Source of the DNA: JBFLYO01 sp040756745
GTDB taxonomy: Bacteria > Bacteroidota > Ignavibacteria > UBA10030 > UBA6906
NCBI GenBank assembly: GCA_040756745.1
Contig: JBFLYO010000012.1
Span: 1-64,000, forward strand
Reading direction: 5' to 3'
Length of the DNA: 64,000 bases
Position numbers and translations under genes: made by a program
The notes under the pieces: model-generated
Told to the model about the DNA's origin: nothing
Databases searched by the model: none
What the model saw: only the letters and a program-made list of their open reading frames with translations
In this document: positions 8,180 through 16,911 of the stretch, piece after piece
Numbering within the stretch: the first letter of the stretch is position 1
Layout of the letters: each line of letters starts with the position of its first letter

Positions 8180-9439
8180 ATGCGCAAAACCTACCAGCCC
8201 GTCTCTCCCTTGTACCGGAGGACCGTGCTGGACAATGGTATCCGGGTCGTCACCGAACTGATTCCTCACGTTCGCTCTGTGTCGCTCGGCGTCTGGGCCG
8301 ACGTCGGCTCCCGCGACGAGAACCATACCCAGAACGGCATCAGCCACTTCCTTGAACACATGGTGTTCAAGGGGACCAGAAAGCGCTCGGTGCGCGAGAT
8401 TGCCCAGAGCCTCGAATCGCTCGGCGGCTACCTCAACGCCTTCACGACGAAGGAACAGACATGCTTCTACGCCCGGGTCCTCGACGCGAACGTCCCCGAG
8501 GCGATGGACGTGCTCTCCGACATCGTCCTGAATGCGACATTCCGCCGCGAGGAGCTTGAAAAGGAGAAGCTCGTGGTGATAGAGGAGCTGCGCAACGCGG
8601 AGGACGACCCCGAAGACATTATCCACGATTACTTTGAAAAGGCGCTCTTTCCCAATCATTCGCTGGGATTCCCGATCATCGGCACAGAGCGGAACCTTCG
8701 GAGATTCCGGCGGGACGATCTCCTCTCCCATGTGCAGTCGCACTATCATCCGAAATACCTGGTGATTGCTGCAGCCGGCAATGTGGATCACGACAAACTG
8801 GTAAAGCTGTCTGCCCGGTACTTCGGCCGGCTGCCGCTGAAGCGGCGCGAGCGGGTCCGCCAGCCAGGGCCGACGCGCGGCACCCGGCCAAGCCTTCGCG
8901 AATACCCCCGACCCATCAACCAGGCACACATCTCCCTCGGGACCGTCGCCTACAGCATCCACCACAAACACCGATACCCGCTCCTCGTCCTCAACGCGCT
9001 CCTCGGTGAAGGAATGAGTTCCCGGCTGTACCAGACGATCAGGGAAAAGCACGGATTTGCCTATTCGGTCTATTCGTTCGTGAATCTCCTGTCGGACACG
9101 GGACTGTTCGGGGCGTACATCGGGACCGACAAGAAGAACGTGGACAATGCCATTAACCTCGTCCATCAAGAGCTCAGGAAACTCAAGACCACCCGCGTCT
9201 CAAGCGACGAGCTCCGACGGACGAAGTCCCAGATCAAAGGAACGATGATGCTCGGCCTGGAGAACATGTCGAGCAGAATGATGCGGCTTGGCAGCGCAGA
9301 GCTCTATTTCGAGTCGTACATTTCGATCGACAGCGTCCTGGCAAAGGTCGACGCCGTGACGTCGAAGGACATCCAGAACGTGGCGCTCGATCTCTTCGAC
9401 GAGCGGCGGTTTTCTACCGTCATTATCCGCCCCTCGTAG
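8180..9439 (+). CDS. M16 (pitrilysin/insulinase) family zinc peptidase
   Basis: 419 residues, the usual size of single-unit bacterial M16B peptidases related to the mitochondrial processing peptidase. The inverted zinc motif HFLEH lies at residues 56-60 with the third ligand likely Glu135 in VVIEELRNAEDDPED. GGYLNAFTTKEQTCFYARVL just downstream of the zinc motif is also family-typical. The C-terminal half carries R/Y-rich GMSSRLYQTIREKHGFAYSV. It probably degrades peptides; no signal peptide is seen. An aminotransferase gene follows after 26 bases, probably in one operon. Confidence 0.93.
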   Translation: MRKTYQPVSPLYRRTVLDNGIRVVTELIPHVRSVSLGVWADVGSRDENHTQNGISHFLEHMVFKGTRKRSVREIAQSLESLGGYLNAFTTKEQTCFYARVLDANVPEAMDVLSDIVLNATFRREELEKEKLVVIEELRNAEDDPEDIIHDYFEKALFPNHSLGFPIIGTERNLRRFRRDDLLSHVQSHYHPKYLVIAAAGNVDHDKLVKLSARYFGRLPLKRRERVRQPGPTRGTRPSLREYPRPINQAHISLGTVAYSIHHKHRYPLLVLNALLGEGMSSRLYQTIREKHGFAYSVYSFVNLLSDTGLFGAYIGTDKKNVDNAINLVHQELRKLKTTRVSSDELRRTKSQIKGTMMLGLENMSSRMMRLGSAELYFESYISIDSVLAKVDAVTSKDIQNVALDLFDERRFSTVIIRPS

Positions 9440-9465
9440 CTTATGCCCTCCTGCTCCCCACGCCA

Positions 9466-10890
9466 ATGCTCACCCGCGACAAGCTGAATCCACGCCTCAT
9501 CGACGCGCAGTATGCAGTACGCGGCCCGATTGTCCAGCGCGCACAGGAGCTGGAGGAACAGGGGCGCAAGATCATTTACTGCAATATCGGGAACCCGCAG
9601 GCCCTGAAGCAGCGCCCCCTCAGCTATCTACGCCAGCTTCTGAGTCTCGTCGAGTATCCTGAATTGCTCCGCAATCCCGCCCCCCAGCGGCTCTACCCGG
9701 CGGATATCATGGAGCGGGCAAGGCGCATTTTGCAGAATCATCCTCCAGGCACCGGGGCGTACAGCCAGAGCCCCGGGATTCCGTTTATCAGGCGGGCGGT
9801 TGCAGAGTTCATCACCCGGCGCGACGCCATTTCGGCAGACCGGGAGCACATCATTTTGACCGACGGCGCCAGCAAAGGAGCGCAGGCGGTTCTGACTGCG
9901 ATGCTGAGAAAGCCTTCCGACGGGTTCATGATCCCCATTCCGCAGTATCCCCTCTACAGCGCTTCGCTGACATTGTTGGGGGGCCGTCAGATTGGCTATC
10001 ACCTGGACGAAAAGAATCGCTGGCAGCTGAATGAGACAACCCTGCGCGAGAGCATCGCGGCAGCCAGAGAGCGCGGCACTAACCCGGTGGGGATTGTGGT
10101 CATCAACCCCGGCAATCCCACGGGAGCAGTGCTCACGGCAGACAACATTCGGATGATCATCCGTTTTGCGCACGCCAACGGTCTCGCCATCGTCGCCGAC
10201 GAGGTGTATCAGGAAAATGTGTACGACCCGGCCCTGCGTTTCCACTCGTTTGCAAAGGTGCTGATGGGCATGGGTGAGCGGGATGTCACGTTGTTCAGTC
10301 TGCACTCGGTCTCAAAAGGCTTCCTGGGCGAGTGCGGGCACCGAGGAGGGTATATCGAGTTCCGTAACGTCCCTGACGACGTGATGGCAATGTTCGTAAA
10401 GCTGCAGTCGATCAGCCTCTGCGCCAACGTCGTCGGACAACTTGCGACGTACATGATGGTTGCGCCCCCCCAACCAGGGGATGAAAGCTACGAGACGTAT
10501 GTGCGGGAACGTGACGGCGTTCTGGCAGACCTGAAGGCGAAGGCGGAAATCCTGGGGTCGGGAATCAACAAGATTGAAGGTATGTCGGTCGACATCCCAC
10601 GGGGGGCAATGTACGCGTTTGTCCGCATCGAGCTCCCCCAGGGGCAGGATACGTCATCCATGACTCCCGAAGAGCGGGCGGCGTACGAGGAGAAGCGTGA
10701 CACCGCTTACTGCCTCGCGCTGCTCGAAGAAACCGGCATCTGCGTTGTCCAGGGGAGCGGGTTCGGACAGGCGCCGGGGACGTTCCATTTCCGCACGACG
10801 TTCCTCCCTCCGAAGGAGGAGATCGAAGAGCTCGTTGTGAAACTGAAGACGTTCCACGAACGCTACGTTCGTGAACTTGCGGAGGCATGA
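9466..10890 (+). CDS. Class I aminotransferase, alanine aminotransferase type
   Basis: 474 residues. The length and the N-terminal segment VRGPIVQRAQELEEQGRKI and IYCNIGNPQALKQRPLSYLRQ match the eukaryote-like alanine aminotransferase subgroup rather than AspC. PLP lysine is Lys284 in HSVSKGFLGECGHRGGY, with NPGNPTG upstream for cofactor binding and a C-terminal FHFRTTFLP substrate-arginine segment. It likely interconverts alanine plus 2-oxoglutarate with pyruvate plus glutamate in the cytoplasm. It sits 12 bases before nuoG, a spacing that suggests co-transcription. Confidence 0.9.
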   Translation: MLTRDKLNPRLIDAQYAVRGPIVQRAQELEEQGRKIIYCNIGNPQALKQRPLSYLRQLLSLVEYPELLRNPAPQRLYPADIMERARRILQNHPPGTGAYSQSPGIPFIRRAVAEFITRRDAISADREHIILTDGASKGAQAVLTAMLRKPSDGFMIPIPQYPLYSASLTLLGGRQIGYHLDEKNRWQLNETTLRESIAAARERGTNPVGIVVINPGNPTGAVLTADNIRMIIRFAHANGLAIVADEVYQENVYDPALRFHSFAKVLMGMGERDVTLFSLHSVSKGFLGECGHRGGYIEFRNVPDDVMAMFVKLQSISLCANVVGQLATYMMVAPPQPGDESYETYVRERDGVLADLKAKAEILGSGINKIEGMSVDIPRGAMYAFVRIELPQGQDTSSMTPEERAAYEEKRDTAYCLALLEETGICVVQGSGFGQAPGTFHFRTTFLPPKEEIEELVVKLKTFHERYVRELAEA

Positions 10891-10902
10891 CGGACAACAG
10901 GC

Positions 10903-12591
10903 ATGGCAAAAATCACCATAGACGGTCAGACGCTCGAGGTTGAAGGTTCTCTGACGATCATTCAGGCGGCGCGGGAGCACGGGATCGAAATCCCTCATTT
11001 CTGCTGGCATCCCCGTCTGTCCGTCGCGGGGAACTGCCGGATGTGCCTGGTGGAAGTGGAAAAGATGCCGAAGCTCGTCATCGCATGCTCGACCCAGGTT
11101 GCCGATGGGATGGTCGTGTATACGAAGAAGGACCGCGTGATCAACGCGCGCCATGCGGTGATGGAATTCCTGCTTATCAACCATCCTCTCGACTGCCCGA
11201 TCTGCGACGAAGCAGGGGAGTGCAAGCTGCAGGACTACGCCTACGAGCACAGCATCGGCGTGAGCCGGTTCGACGAGGAGAAAGTCCACAAGCCCAAGCG
11301 GGTGGAGCTGGGTCCGCACGTGCTGCTCGATACGGAGAGGTGCATCATGTGCTCGCGCTGCATCCGGTTCTGCGACGAGATCGCCCGCAAGCCGCAGTTA
11401 ACATTCACGGAGCGCGGGGATCACGTCGAGCTGACTACCTTCCCCGGAGAGCAGTTGGACAATCCGTATTCAATGAACGTGATCGATCTCTGCCCGGTCG
11501 GCGCACTGACAAGCCGTGACTTCCGCTTCAGGGCGCGGGTCTGGGAGATGTCGGAGACCGATACGGTGTGTCCCGGTTGCGCCCGAGGTTGTAACATGAT
11601 CTCCTGGGTGCGGAACAACGAGGTGCTCCGGCAGACGCCGCGATTCAACCCGGATGTGAATGATTACTGGATGTGCGACCGGGGACGCCTCGAGACCTTC
11701 CGTACGGTCAACAGCGATCAACGCATCAGATCTCCACTCATGCGGAAGGAACAGGGGACCGCCGAGGTGGGCTGGGATGAGGCGATTGCCCGCGTTGCGT
11801 CAGAATTTAAGTCATTCCGGCGCGGAGAAGTGGCGGTCATTGGCTCGGCGTACGAAACCAACGAAGACAACTATGCCCTCCAGAAGTTTGCGCGGGAAGT
11901 GCTGGGGACCAAGAACATCGATTTCAAAGGGCACATCGTTCCGGGTGACGAAGACGACCTGCTGATCCGGGCCGACAAAACCCCGAATGCGCGCGGGGCG
12001 GGGGAGGTGGGAATTCGCGCTGCAGACGGCGGTGCAACGTTTGATGCAATCACCAAGAGCATCAGGGAAGGATCCATCCGAGCGTTGTATCTGACTGATG
12101 AAAGCATTGCCGAGGTTCCTGCCGTCGCACAGGCTCTTTCGCGGCTGGAATTCCTGGTCGTTCATGCCTGCCGTGAATCTGAAGCGACACGGCTGGCGGA
12201 CGTGGTGCTCCCGGCCTCAACGTACGCAGAGAAGAACGGCACGTTCACGAACTTTCAGGGGCGGGTGCAGCGCCTCCGGCCTTCCGTGGCAACCCTGGAG
12301 CAGGATCGTGCCCTCGATGGTTTCGCAATGAGCCGGCTGGATAAGTTCGGTTCGCAGTTCGACCGATGGGCGAAGGGAGCCAAACGGGATGCTCGGCCAA
12401 CCTGGCGTATCATCGCGGGCGTGGCGTCACTGATGGGGGCGAAGTTCAAGTTCCAGACCGCGGAAGATGTATTTAATGAGATCGCGAGCCGCGTCGAGTC
12501 ATTCAAGGGGATGTCGTACCGCCGGCTCGGCAACAAGGGGCTCCCGCTGAAAACGCACGTCGGAGCAGCGGCCCCCGTCACTGCACGGTAG
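10903..12591 (+). CDS. nuoG: NADH-quinone oxidoreductase subunit G (short form)
   Basis: 562 residues. An N-terminal 2Fe-2S domain has Cys34, Cys45, Cys48 and Cys62; the His-Cys3 4Fe-4S site is HPLDCPICDEAGECKLQD; a further 4Fe-4S domain has CIMCSRCIRFC; then CPGCARGCN opens the molybdopterin-oxidoreductase-like domain. That last domain is shorter than in the roughly 900-residue E. coli protein but retains the fold segments EVPAVAQAL and ADVVLPASTYAEKNGTF. It carries electrons from NADH toward the quinone module of complex I. nuoH and nuoI follow. Confidence 0.93.
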   Translation: MAKITIDGQTLEVEGSLTIIQAAREHGIEIPHFCWHPRLSVAGNCRMCLVEVEKMPKLVIACSTQVADGMVVYTKKDRVINARHAVMEFLLINHPLDCPICDEAGECKLQDYAYEHSIGVSRFDEEKVHKPKRVELGPHVLLDTERCIMCSRCIRFCDEIARKPQLTFTERGDHVELTTFPGEQLDNPYSMNVIDLCPVGALTSRDFRFRARVWEMSETDTVCPGCARGCNMISWVRNNEVLRQTPRFNPDVNDYWMCDRGRLETFRTVNSDQRIRSPLMRKEQGTAEVGWDEAIARVASEFKSFRRGEVAVIGSAYETNEDNYALQKFAREVLGTKNIDFKGHIVPGDEDDLLIRADKTPNARGAGEVGIRAADGGATFDAITKSIREGSIRALYLTDESIAEVPAVAQALSRLEFLVVHACRESEATRLADVVLPASTYAEKNGTFTNFQGRVQRLRPSVATLEQDRALDGFAMSRLDKFGSQFDRWAKGAKRDARPTWRIIAGVASLMGAKFKFQTAEDVFNEIASRVESFKGMSYRRLGNKGLPLKTHVGAAAPVTAR

Positions 12592-12606
12592 ACTGGAATC
12601 GGCTCA

Positions 12607-13626
12607 ATGGAATTCCTCGTAATCTCCCTGATCAAGATTGTCCTCGTCCTGCTTGTCATCCTCACGACGGTGGCGAACCTCGTCTATGCCGAGCGCAGAA
12701 TCAGCGCGTTCATTCAGAACCGGTTAGGGCCCAACCGGGTAGGCCCATGGGGGTTGTTGCAGGCGCCGGCCGATGTCCTGAAGCTCTTTATTAAGGAGGA
12801 GATCGTTCCGGCAAGCGCGAACCGCTTCATTCATACACTGGCTCCCATCATCTCGATCACCGTTGCGATGACCACGTTTGCGGTGGTCCCCTTCGGGAAC
12901 TCGATCACGGTATTCGGCAACGAGATTCGGCTGATTATTGCGGATGTGAACATCGGCGTGCTGTACATACTGGCCATGACGTCGATGGGTGTGTACGGCA
13001 TCACGCTGAGCGGGTGGTCGTCGAACAACAAGTACTCGCTCCTGGGGGGACTCCGTTCCTCAGCACAGATGATCAGCTACGAGCTCTCCATGGGGCTGTC
13101 GGTCGTTGGGGTGATCATGGTTGCCGGCTCGCTCCGGCTTGATCGGATCGTGGAGCTGCAGAGCGGGCTCGCCTGGAACGCCTTCCTGACCCCCATCGGA
13201 TTCATCACCTTCGTAGTTGCATCCTTTGCCGAGACGAACCGGCTTCCGTTTGATTTGCCGGAAGCGGAGCCTGAACTTGTGGGGGGGTACCACACCGAGT
13301 ACAGCGGAATGAAATTCGGCACGTTCTTTCTTGCAGAATATGCCAACATGATCACCTCCAGCGCGCTCATCGTCACGTTGTTTCTCGGCGGCTGGCAGGT
13401 GCCCTATCTGGAGTCGGCCGGGCTCCCGCAATTCTGGCTGAGCGTAATACAAATCCTGGCGTTTGTACTTAAAGTGGCGGTGGTCCTGTTCTTCTACATA
13501 TGGATCCGGTGGACTATTCCGCGATTCCGCTACGACCAGCTCATGAGTCTGGGATGGAAGGTGATGATCCCTCTCGCACTGCTCAACATTGCAGTGACAG
13601 GAGGGTGGCTGCTGCTTGTGGAGTAG
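12607..13626 (+). CDS. nuoH: NADH-quinone oxidoreductase subunit H
   Basis: 339 residues, standard length. NuoH-specific segments are YAERRISAFIQNRLGPNRVGPWG, LKLFIKEEIVPASANR and the quinone-pocket loop FAETNRLPFDLPEAEPELVGGYHTEYSG (quoted in pieces). About eight membrane helices. It couples quinone reduction to proton pumping in the membrane arm. It starts 16 bases after nuoG. Confidence 0.96.
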   Translation: MEFLVISLIKIVLVLLVILTTVANLVYAERRISAFIQNRLGPNRVGPWGLLQAPADVLKLFIKEEIVPASANRFIHTLAPIISITVAMTTFAVVPFGNSITVFGNEIRLIIADVNIGVLYILAMTSMGVYGITLSGWSSNNKYSLLGGLRSSAQMISYELSMGLSVVGVIMVAGSLRLDRIVELQSGLAWNAFLTPIGFITFVVASFAETNRLPFDLPEAEPELVGGYHTEYSGMKFGTFFLAEYANMITSSALIVTLFLGGWQVPYLESAGLPQFWLSVIQILAFVLKVAVVLFFYIWIRWTIPRFRYDQLMSLGWKVMIPLALLNIAVTGGWLLLVE

Positions 13627-13665
13627 CTGCATCTGTGCGAGTGTTTCCCGAGGAGTGACGCAACG

Positions 13666-14178
13666 ATGTCGAATGCGAATGGAGATAAAGTGGTCCAGGT
13701 ACGACGGAAGGATCTCACCTTCCTGCAGCGGACGTACATCCCGGAGATCGTGAAAGGGATGGTGCTGACGATGCGGCAGGTGTTTCGCCCCAAGTTTACA
13801 CGTCAGTATCCGGAAGAGCGGTGGAATCCACCCGCATCGTTCCGCGGACGCCCCGTGCTCGTGGAAGAGGAAGGGGTCGAGCGTTGCGTTGCCTGCGGCC
13901 TTTGTGCCCGCGTCTGTCCGGCACTTGCCATCGAGGTGCAGGCCTCGGAGACGGAACTTGAAAAAGAGCGGTATCCGGTGAGGTTCGAGATCAACATGCT
14001 CCGTTGCATTTTCTGTGGTTTTTGTGAGGAGGCGTGCCCGGAAGAAGCCATCGTGATGAGCGATGAATACGAGCTTGTCTTTCAGAACGTTGACGACGCG
14101 GTGTTTGGGAAGGACGAGCTCCTGATGTCTGCCGACCGGCTGAAGCCGCGGCTGGAGTTTCTGCGGCGCTCACGCTGA
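13666..14178 (+). CDS. nuoI: NADH-quinone oxidoreductase subunit I
   Basis: 170 residues with two 4Fe-4S motifs, CVACGLCARVCP (Cys74, 77, 80, 84) and CIFCGFCEEACP (Cys114, 117, 120, 124), which hold clusters N6a and N6b leading to the quinone site. The N-terminal RPKFTRQYPEERW segment is typical. It is the last gene of the nuoGHI group and is followed by a terminator, so the remaining nuo genes must lie elsewhere. Confidence 0.95.
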   Translation: MSNANGDKVVQVRRKDLTFLQRTYIPEIVKGMVLTMRQVFRPKFTRQYPEERWNPPASFRGRPVLVEEEGVERCVACGLCARVCPALAIEVQASETELEKERYPVRFEINMLRCIFCGFCEEACPEEAIVMSDEYELVFQNVDDAVFGKDELLMSADRLKPRLEFLRRSR

Positions 14179-14206
14179 TAGTAATTGTTGCATATGTTAG
14201 TACCAC

Positions 14207-14238
14207 ACGGGCGGCTGAAGCCGCCCGTTGTGTTGTTT
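14207..14238 (+). terminator. Terminator after nuoI
   Basis: A hairpin ACGGGCGGC (14207-14215), TGAA loop, GCCGCCCGT (14220-14228), followed by TGTGTTGTTT. The T run is interrupted. Confidence 0.65.
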
Positions 14239-14265
14239 GGAAATCATGTGGGAAATTGGTTTATT
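14237..14265 (+). promoter_or_regulatory. Candidate promoter of the CNNM/CBS gene
   Basis: TTGGAA (14237-14242), a 17-base spacer, TTTATT (14260-14265). A moderate match placed just past the nuoI terminator. Confidence 0.4.
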
Positions 14266-14312
14266 TCAACTGTAAGTAGTTGAAATTTCCCCACTTTCGG
14301 CAGTTTCGGCCC

Positions 14313-15638
14313 ATGGGAACCCTCTGGATTGAGATACTGGGCGTACTCTGTCTGATTACGCTCGTGGGGTTCTTTTCGGCCAGCGAGGTCGCGGTCCTCT
14401 CAAGCCGCAAGAGCCGGATGCGCGAGCTTGCCGAAGGGGGGAACAAGAAGGCGAACGGCGTGCTGGCGTTTCTTCGGGAGCCGGAGCGTTTCCTCGCCAC
14501 GGTGCACGTCGGCGTCATCTTCTCGCTCATCCTCGCCTCGGGCCTGGGTGGGATCATGGCCCTCCAGTACCTGGTCCCCACGCTTGATGCGAGTCCGTCG
14601 GCGTGGATCCGCGAATGGAGCAGCTGGCTTTCGCTCGGCATTATGGTAGCGGCGGTCGGGTTTGCGGTGGTCGTCTTCGGTGAGCTCGTACCAAAGTCTC
14701 TCGCCCTCCGTTACGCGGAAAAGGTGGCCCTCCGGGTTGTTGCTCCCCTCCAGGTGTTTGCGGCGGCCTTCAAGATTCCGGCGAAGATCCTGACGGCGGC
14801 GAGCAACCTGTTCCTCCGGCCGTTCAAGGATAGCACGACGTTCAGCGAAACGCGTATCTCGGAAGAGGAGTTCAAGCTCCTGCTCGAAGAGGGGACGAAA
14901 ACGGGAGTGATCGACAAGACGGAGCAGGAGCTGATCCGCAGTATCTTTGAGTTTACCGACACGACAGCGAAAGAAGTCATGATCCCCCGGCCGGACGTGG
15001 TGGCGTTGAATGTCGACATGCCGAGGGACCGGATCATCAAGACGGTCCTCGAGGAAGGGTACTCACGGATGCCGGTGTACCGCGGCACGATCGATACTAT
15101 CCTCGGGATCGTCTACACAAAGGACCTGCTGGGGCTGATGGAGTATCGTGACCTGATTGTCCTGCAGGACGTGATTCGTCCCGCGTATCTTGTGCCGGAG
15201 ACGATAAAGATCAGCCGCCTCATGCGCGAGCTGCAGCAGCGAAAGATGCACATGGCGGTGGTCATTGATGAATTTGGCGGCACGCAGGGCGTCGTGACGA
15301 TGGAAGATATCCTCGAAGAAATCGTGGGAGAGATCCACGACGAATACGATGAAGAGCTCAAGGATGTGGAACAGGCGGCCGACGGTACCTTCCTCGTAAA
15401 TGCTCGCATGGCCATCCGGGACTTCAATGAACGGTTCAACACCGAGGTCCCGCTGGCGGGGGAATACGAGACCATCAGCGGTTTGCTGCACAAGCTTGCC
15501 GGCAGGATCCCGGACGTAAACGAGGAAATCGTTTACGACAGGCTGGCGTTCACAATCATGAAAAAGAGCCAGCGGCGCATCCGGCTGGTCAAACTGCGAA
15601 GGAAAGAGGCTCCCCCGGTACCACCTCAACATCCCTGA
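14313..15638 (+). CDS. CNNM-transmembrane/CBS-pair/CorC-HlyC protein
   Basis: 441 residues from the ATG at 14313. The N-terminal DUF21/CNNM membrane domain (about 1-190) starts with FFSASEVAVLSSRKSRMREL. Then come a CBS pair (about 205-330; VMIPRPDVVALN, YSRMPVYRGTIDTILGIVYTKDLL and VVIDEFGGTQGVVTMEDILEEIVGEI in pieces) and a C-terminal transporter-associated CorC_HlyC domain. Family members are linked to Mg2+/Co2+ efflux; the hemolysin name is historical. A TTG at 14280 in frame is an alternative start. wecB follows after nine bases. Confidence 0.92.
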   Translation: MGTLWIEILGVLCLITLVGFFSASEVAVLSSRKSRMRELAEGGNKKANGVLAFLREPERFLATVHVGVIFSLILASGLGGIMALQYLVPTLDASPSAWIREWSSWLSLGIMVAAVGFAVVVFGELVPKSLALRYAEKVALRVVAPLQVFAAAFKIPAKILTAASNLFLRPFKDSTTFSETRISEEEFKLLLEEGTKTGVIDKTEQELIRSIFEFTDTTAKEVMIPRPDVVALNVDMPRDRIIKTVLEEGYSRMPVYRGTIDTILGIVYTKDLLGLMEYRDLIVLQDVIRPAYLVPETIKISRLMRELQQRKMHMAVVIDEFGGTQGVVTMEDILEEIVGEIHDEYDEELKDVEQAADGTFLVNARMAIRDFNERFNTEVPLAGEYETISGLLHKLAGRIPDVNEEIVYDRLAFTIMKKSQRRIRLVKLRRKEAPPVPPQHP

Positions 15639-15647
15639 CCGGACAGC

Positions 15648-16772
15648 GTGAGCACCCAGAAGAAGATCCTCATCGTCTTCGGAACGAGGCCGGAGGCCAT
15701 CAAGCTGGCCCCCGTGATTCAGGAGCTGCGGCGGTATCCTTCACAATTCCGCGCTCGGGTCTGCGTCACGGCCCAGCACCGGGAAATGCTGGACCAGGTG
15801 CTGTCCCTCTTCCGCATTCCTGTTCACCACGATATGAACATCATGCAGCGGGGACAGTCGCTTGAGGAGGTGACCTCACGCGTCCTGCTGGGCATGAAAG
15901 CGATACTGGAGGATGAACGGCCGGATGTCATGATGATTCAGGGGGACACCACCACTGTCATGGCTGCTTCCCTCGCTGCATTCTATGCCGGCATTCCGGT
16001 AGCTCATGTTGAAGCAGGGCTTCGTACCTGGAACAAACGAAGCCCGTTTCCCGAAGAAATCAACCGTGTCATTGCCACGCACCTCTCGGACCTGCACTTC
16101 GCGCCGACGCAACAGGCCCGCGACAATCTCCTCCGTGAAGGGATCGACCCTCGAAGGATTCACGTCACGGGAAATACCGTCATCGATGCGCTTATGCATG
16201 TGCGAAAAGGCCTGCGGGTGCGGCGAGGATACTTTGAGCGGATGTTCCACGACGTCGATTTTCGACGGAAAATGATCCTGGTGACGGGCCATCGGCGTGA
16301 GAACTTCGGGGAAGGTTTTCTCAATATTTGTGAGGCGATTCGCGACGTTGCGATCCGCCACCCGGAGCTGGAGATTGTTTACCCCGTACACTTGAACCCC
16401 AACGTTCAGAAACCGGTCCGGTCACTTCTCAACGGATATCCGAACATCCATCTGCTTGAACCTCAGCCCTATGCACCGTTCGTCTTCCTCATGGATCGGA
16501 GCGCGGTCATCCTCACGGACTCCGGCGGTGTGCAGGAGGAGGCGCCATCGCTCGGAAAGCCGGTGCTGGTGATGCGCAACCATACGGAACGGCCGGAAGC
16601 GGTGAAGGCGGGCACTGTCCGGCTGGTGGGCACCTCACGACGGCAGATTATCGCGGAGACCGAACGATTGCTGACCGACCGGCGGGCGTACCTTGCGATG
16701 AGCCGGGCACACAATCCATACGGCGACGGTACGGCGTCGCGGAGGATAGTGAGGATCCTTAGGAGAGCATGA
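15648..16772 (+). CDS. wecB: UDP-N-acetylglucosamine 2-epimerase
   Basis: 374 residues with a GTG start. The N-terminal FGTRPEAIKLAPVI and VQGDT-like MIQGDTTTVMAASLAAFY, HVEAGLRTW, PEEINR, VTGNTVIDAL, TGHRRENFG and the C-terminal DSGGVQEEAPSLGKPVLVMR (in pieces) are all diagnostic of non-hydrolysing UDP-GlcNAc 2-epimerases. It makes UDP-ManNAc for surface polysaccharides. It opens the polysaccharide locus. Confidence 0.95.
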   Translation: MSTQKKILIVFGTRPEAIKLAPVIQELRRYPSQFRARVCVTAQHREMLDQVLSLFRIPVHHDMNIMQRGQSLEEVTSRVLLGMKAILEDERPDVMMIQGDTTTVMAASLAAFYAGIPVAHVEAGLRTWNKRSPFPEEINRVIATHLSDLHFAPTQQARDNLLREGIDPRRIHVTGNTVIDALMHVRKGLRVRRGYFERMFHDVDFRRKMILVTGHRRENFGEGFLNICEAIRDVAIRHPELEIVYPVHLNPNVQKPVRSLLNGYPNIHLLEPQPYAPFVFLMDRSAVILTDSGGVQEEAPSLGKPVLVMRNHTERPEAVKAGTVRLVGTSRRQIIAETERLLTDRRAYLAMSRAHNPYGDGTASRRIVRILRRA

Positions 16773-16911
16773 TGAGATTGAGATCAAGATTGAGATTGAG
16801 GGTGCGAAGCCTGAGCTACCGACGCGATCCTCCTCAGCCTTGACCTTAACCTCAATCCTTAACCTTAACCTCGATCTCGATCTCCATCTTACTCTCGCTC
16901 TTTCCCGGCTA
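16769..16911. repeat. Simple-sequence GAGATT/GAGATC tracts
   Basis: 16769-16800 is built of GAGATT/GAGATC-type hexamers, and 16838-16900 carries the complementary-sense pattern (CTTAACCT and GATCTCGATCTC), so the two can pair imperfectly. A related tract lies at 21482-21510. No gene is credible in the interval, although frames through it read as L/N/D-rich nonsense. Confidence 0.7.

Noticed and set aside
8039..9169. N-terminal extension of the glycosyltransferase
   Set aside because: It is antisense to the M16 peptidase and lies upstream of the glycosyltransferase promoter.
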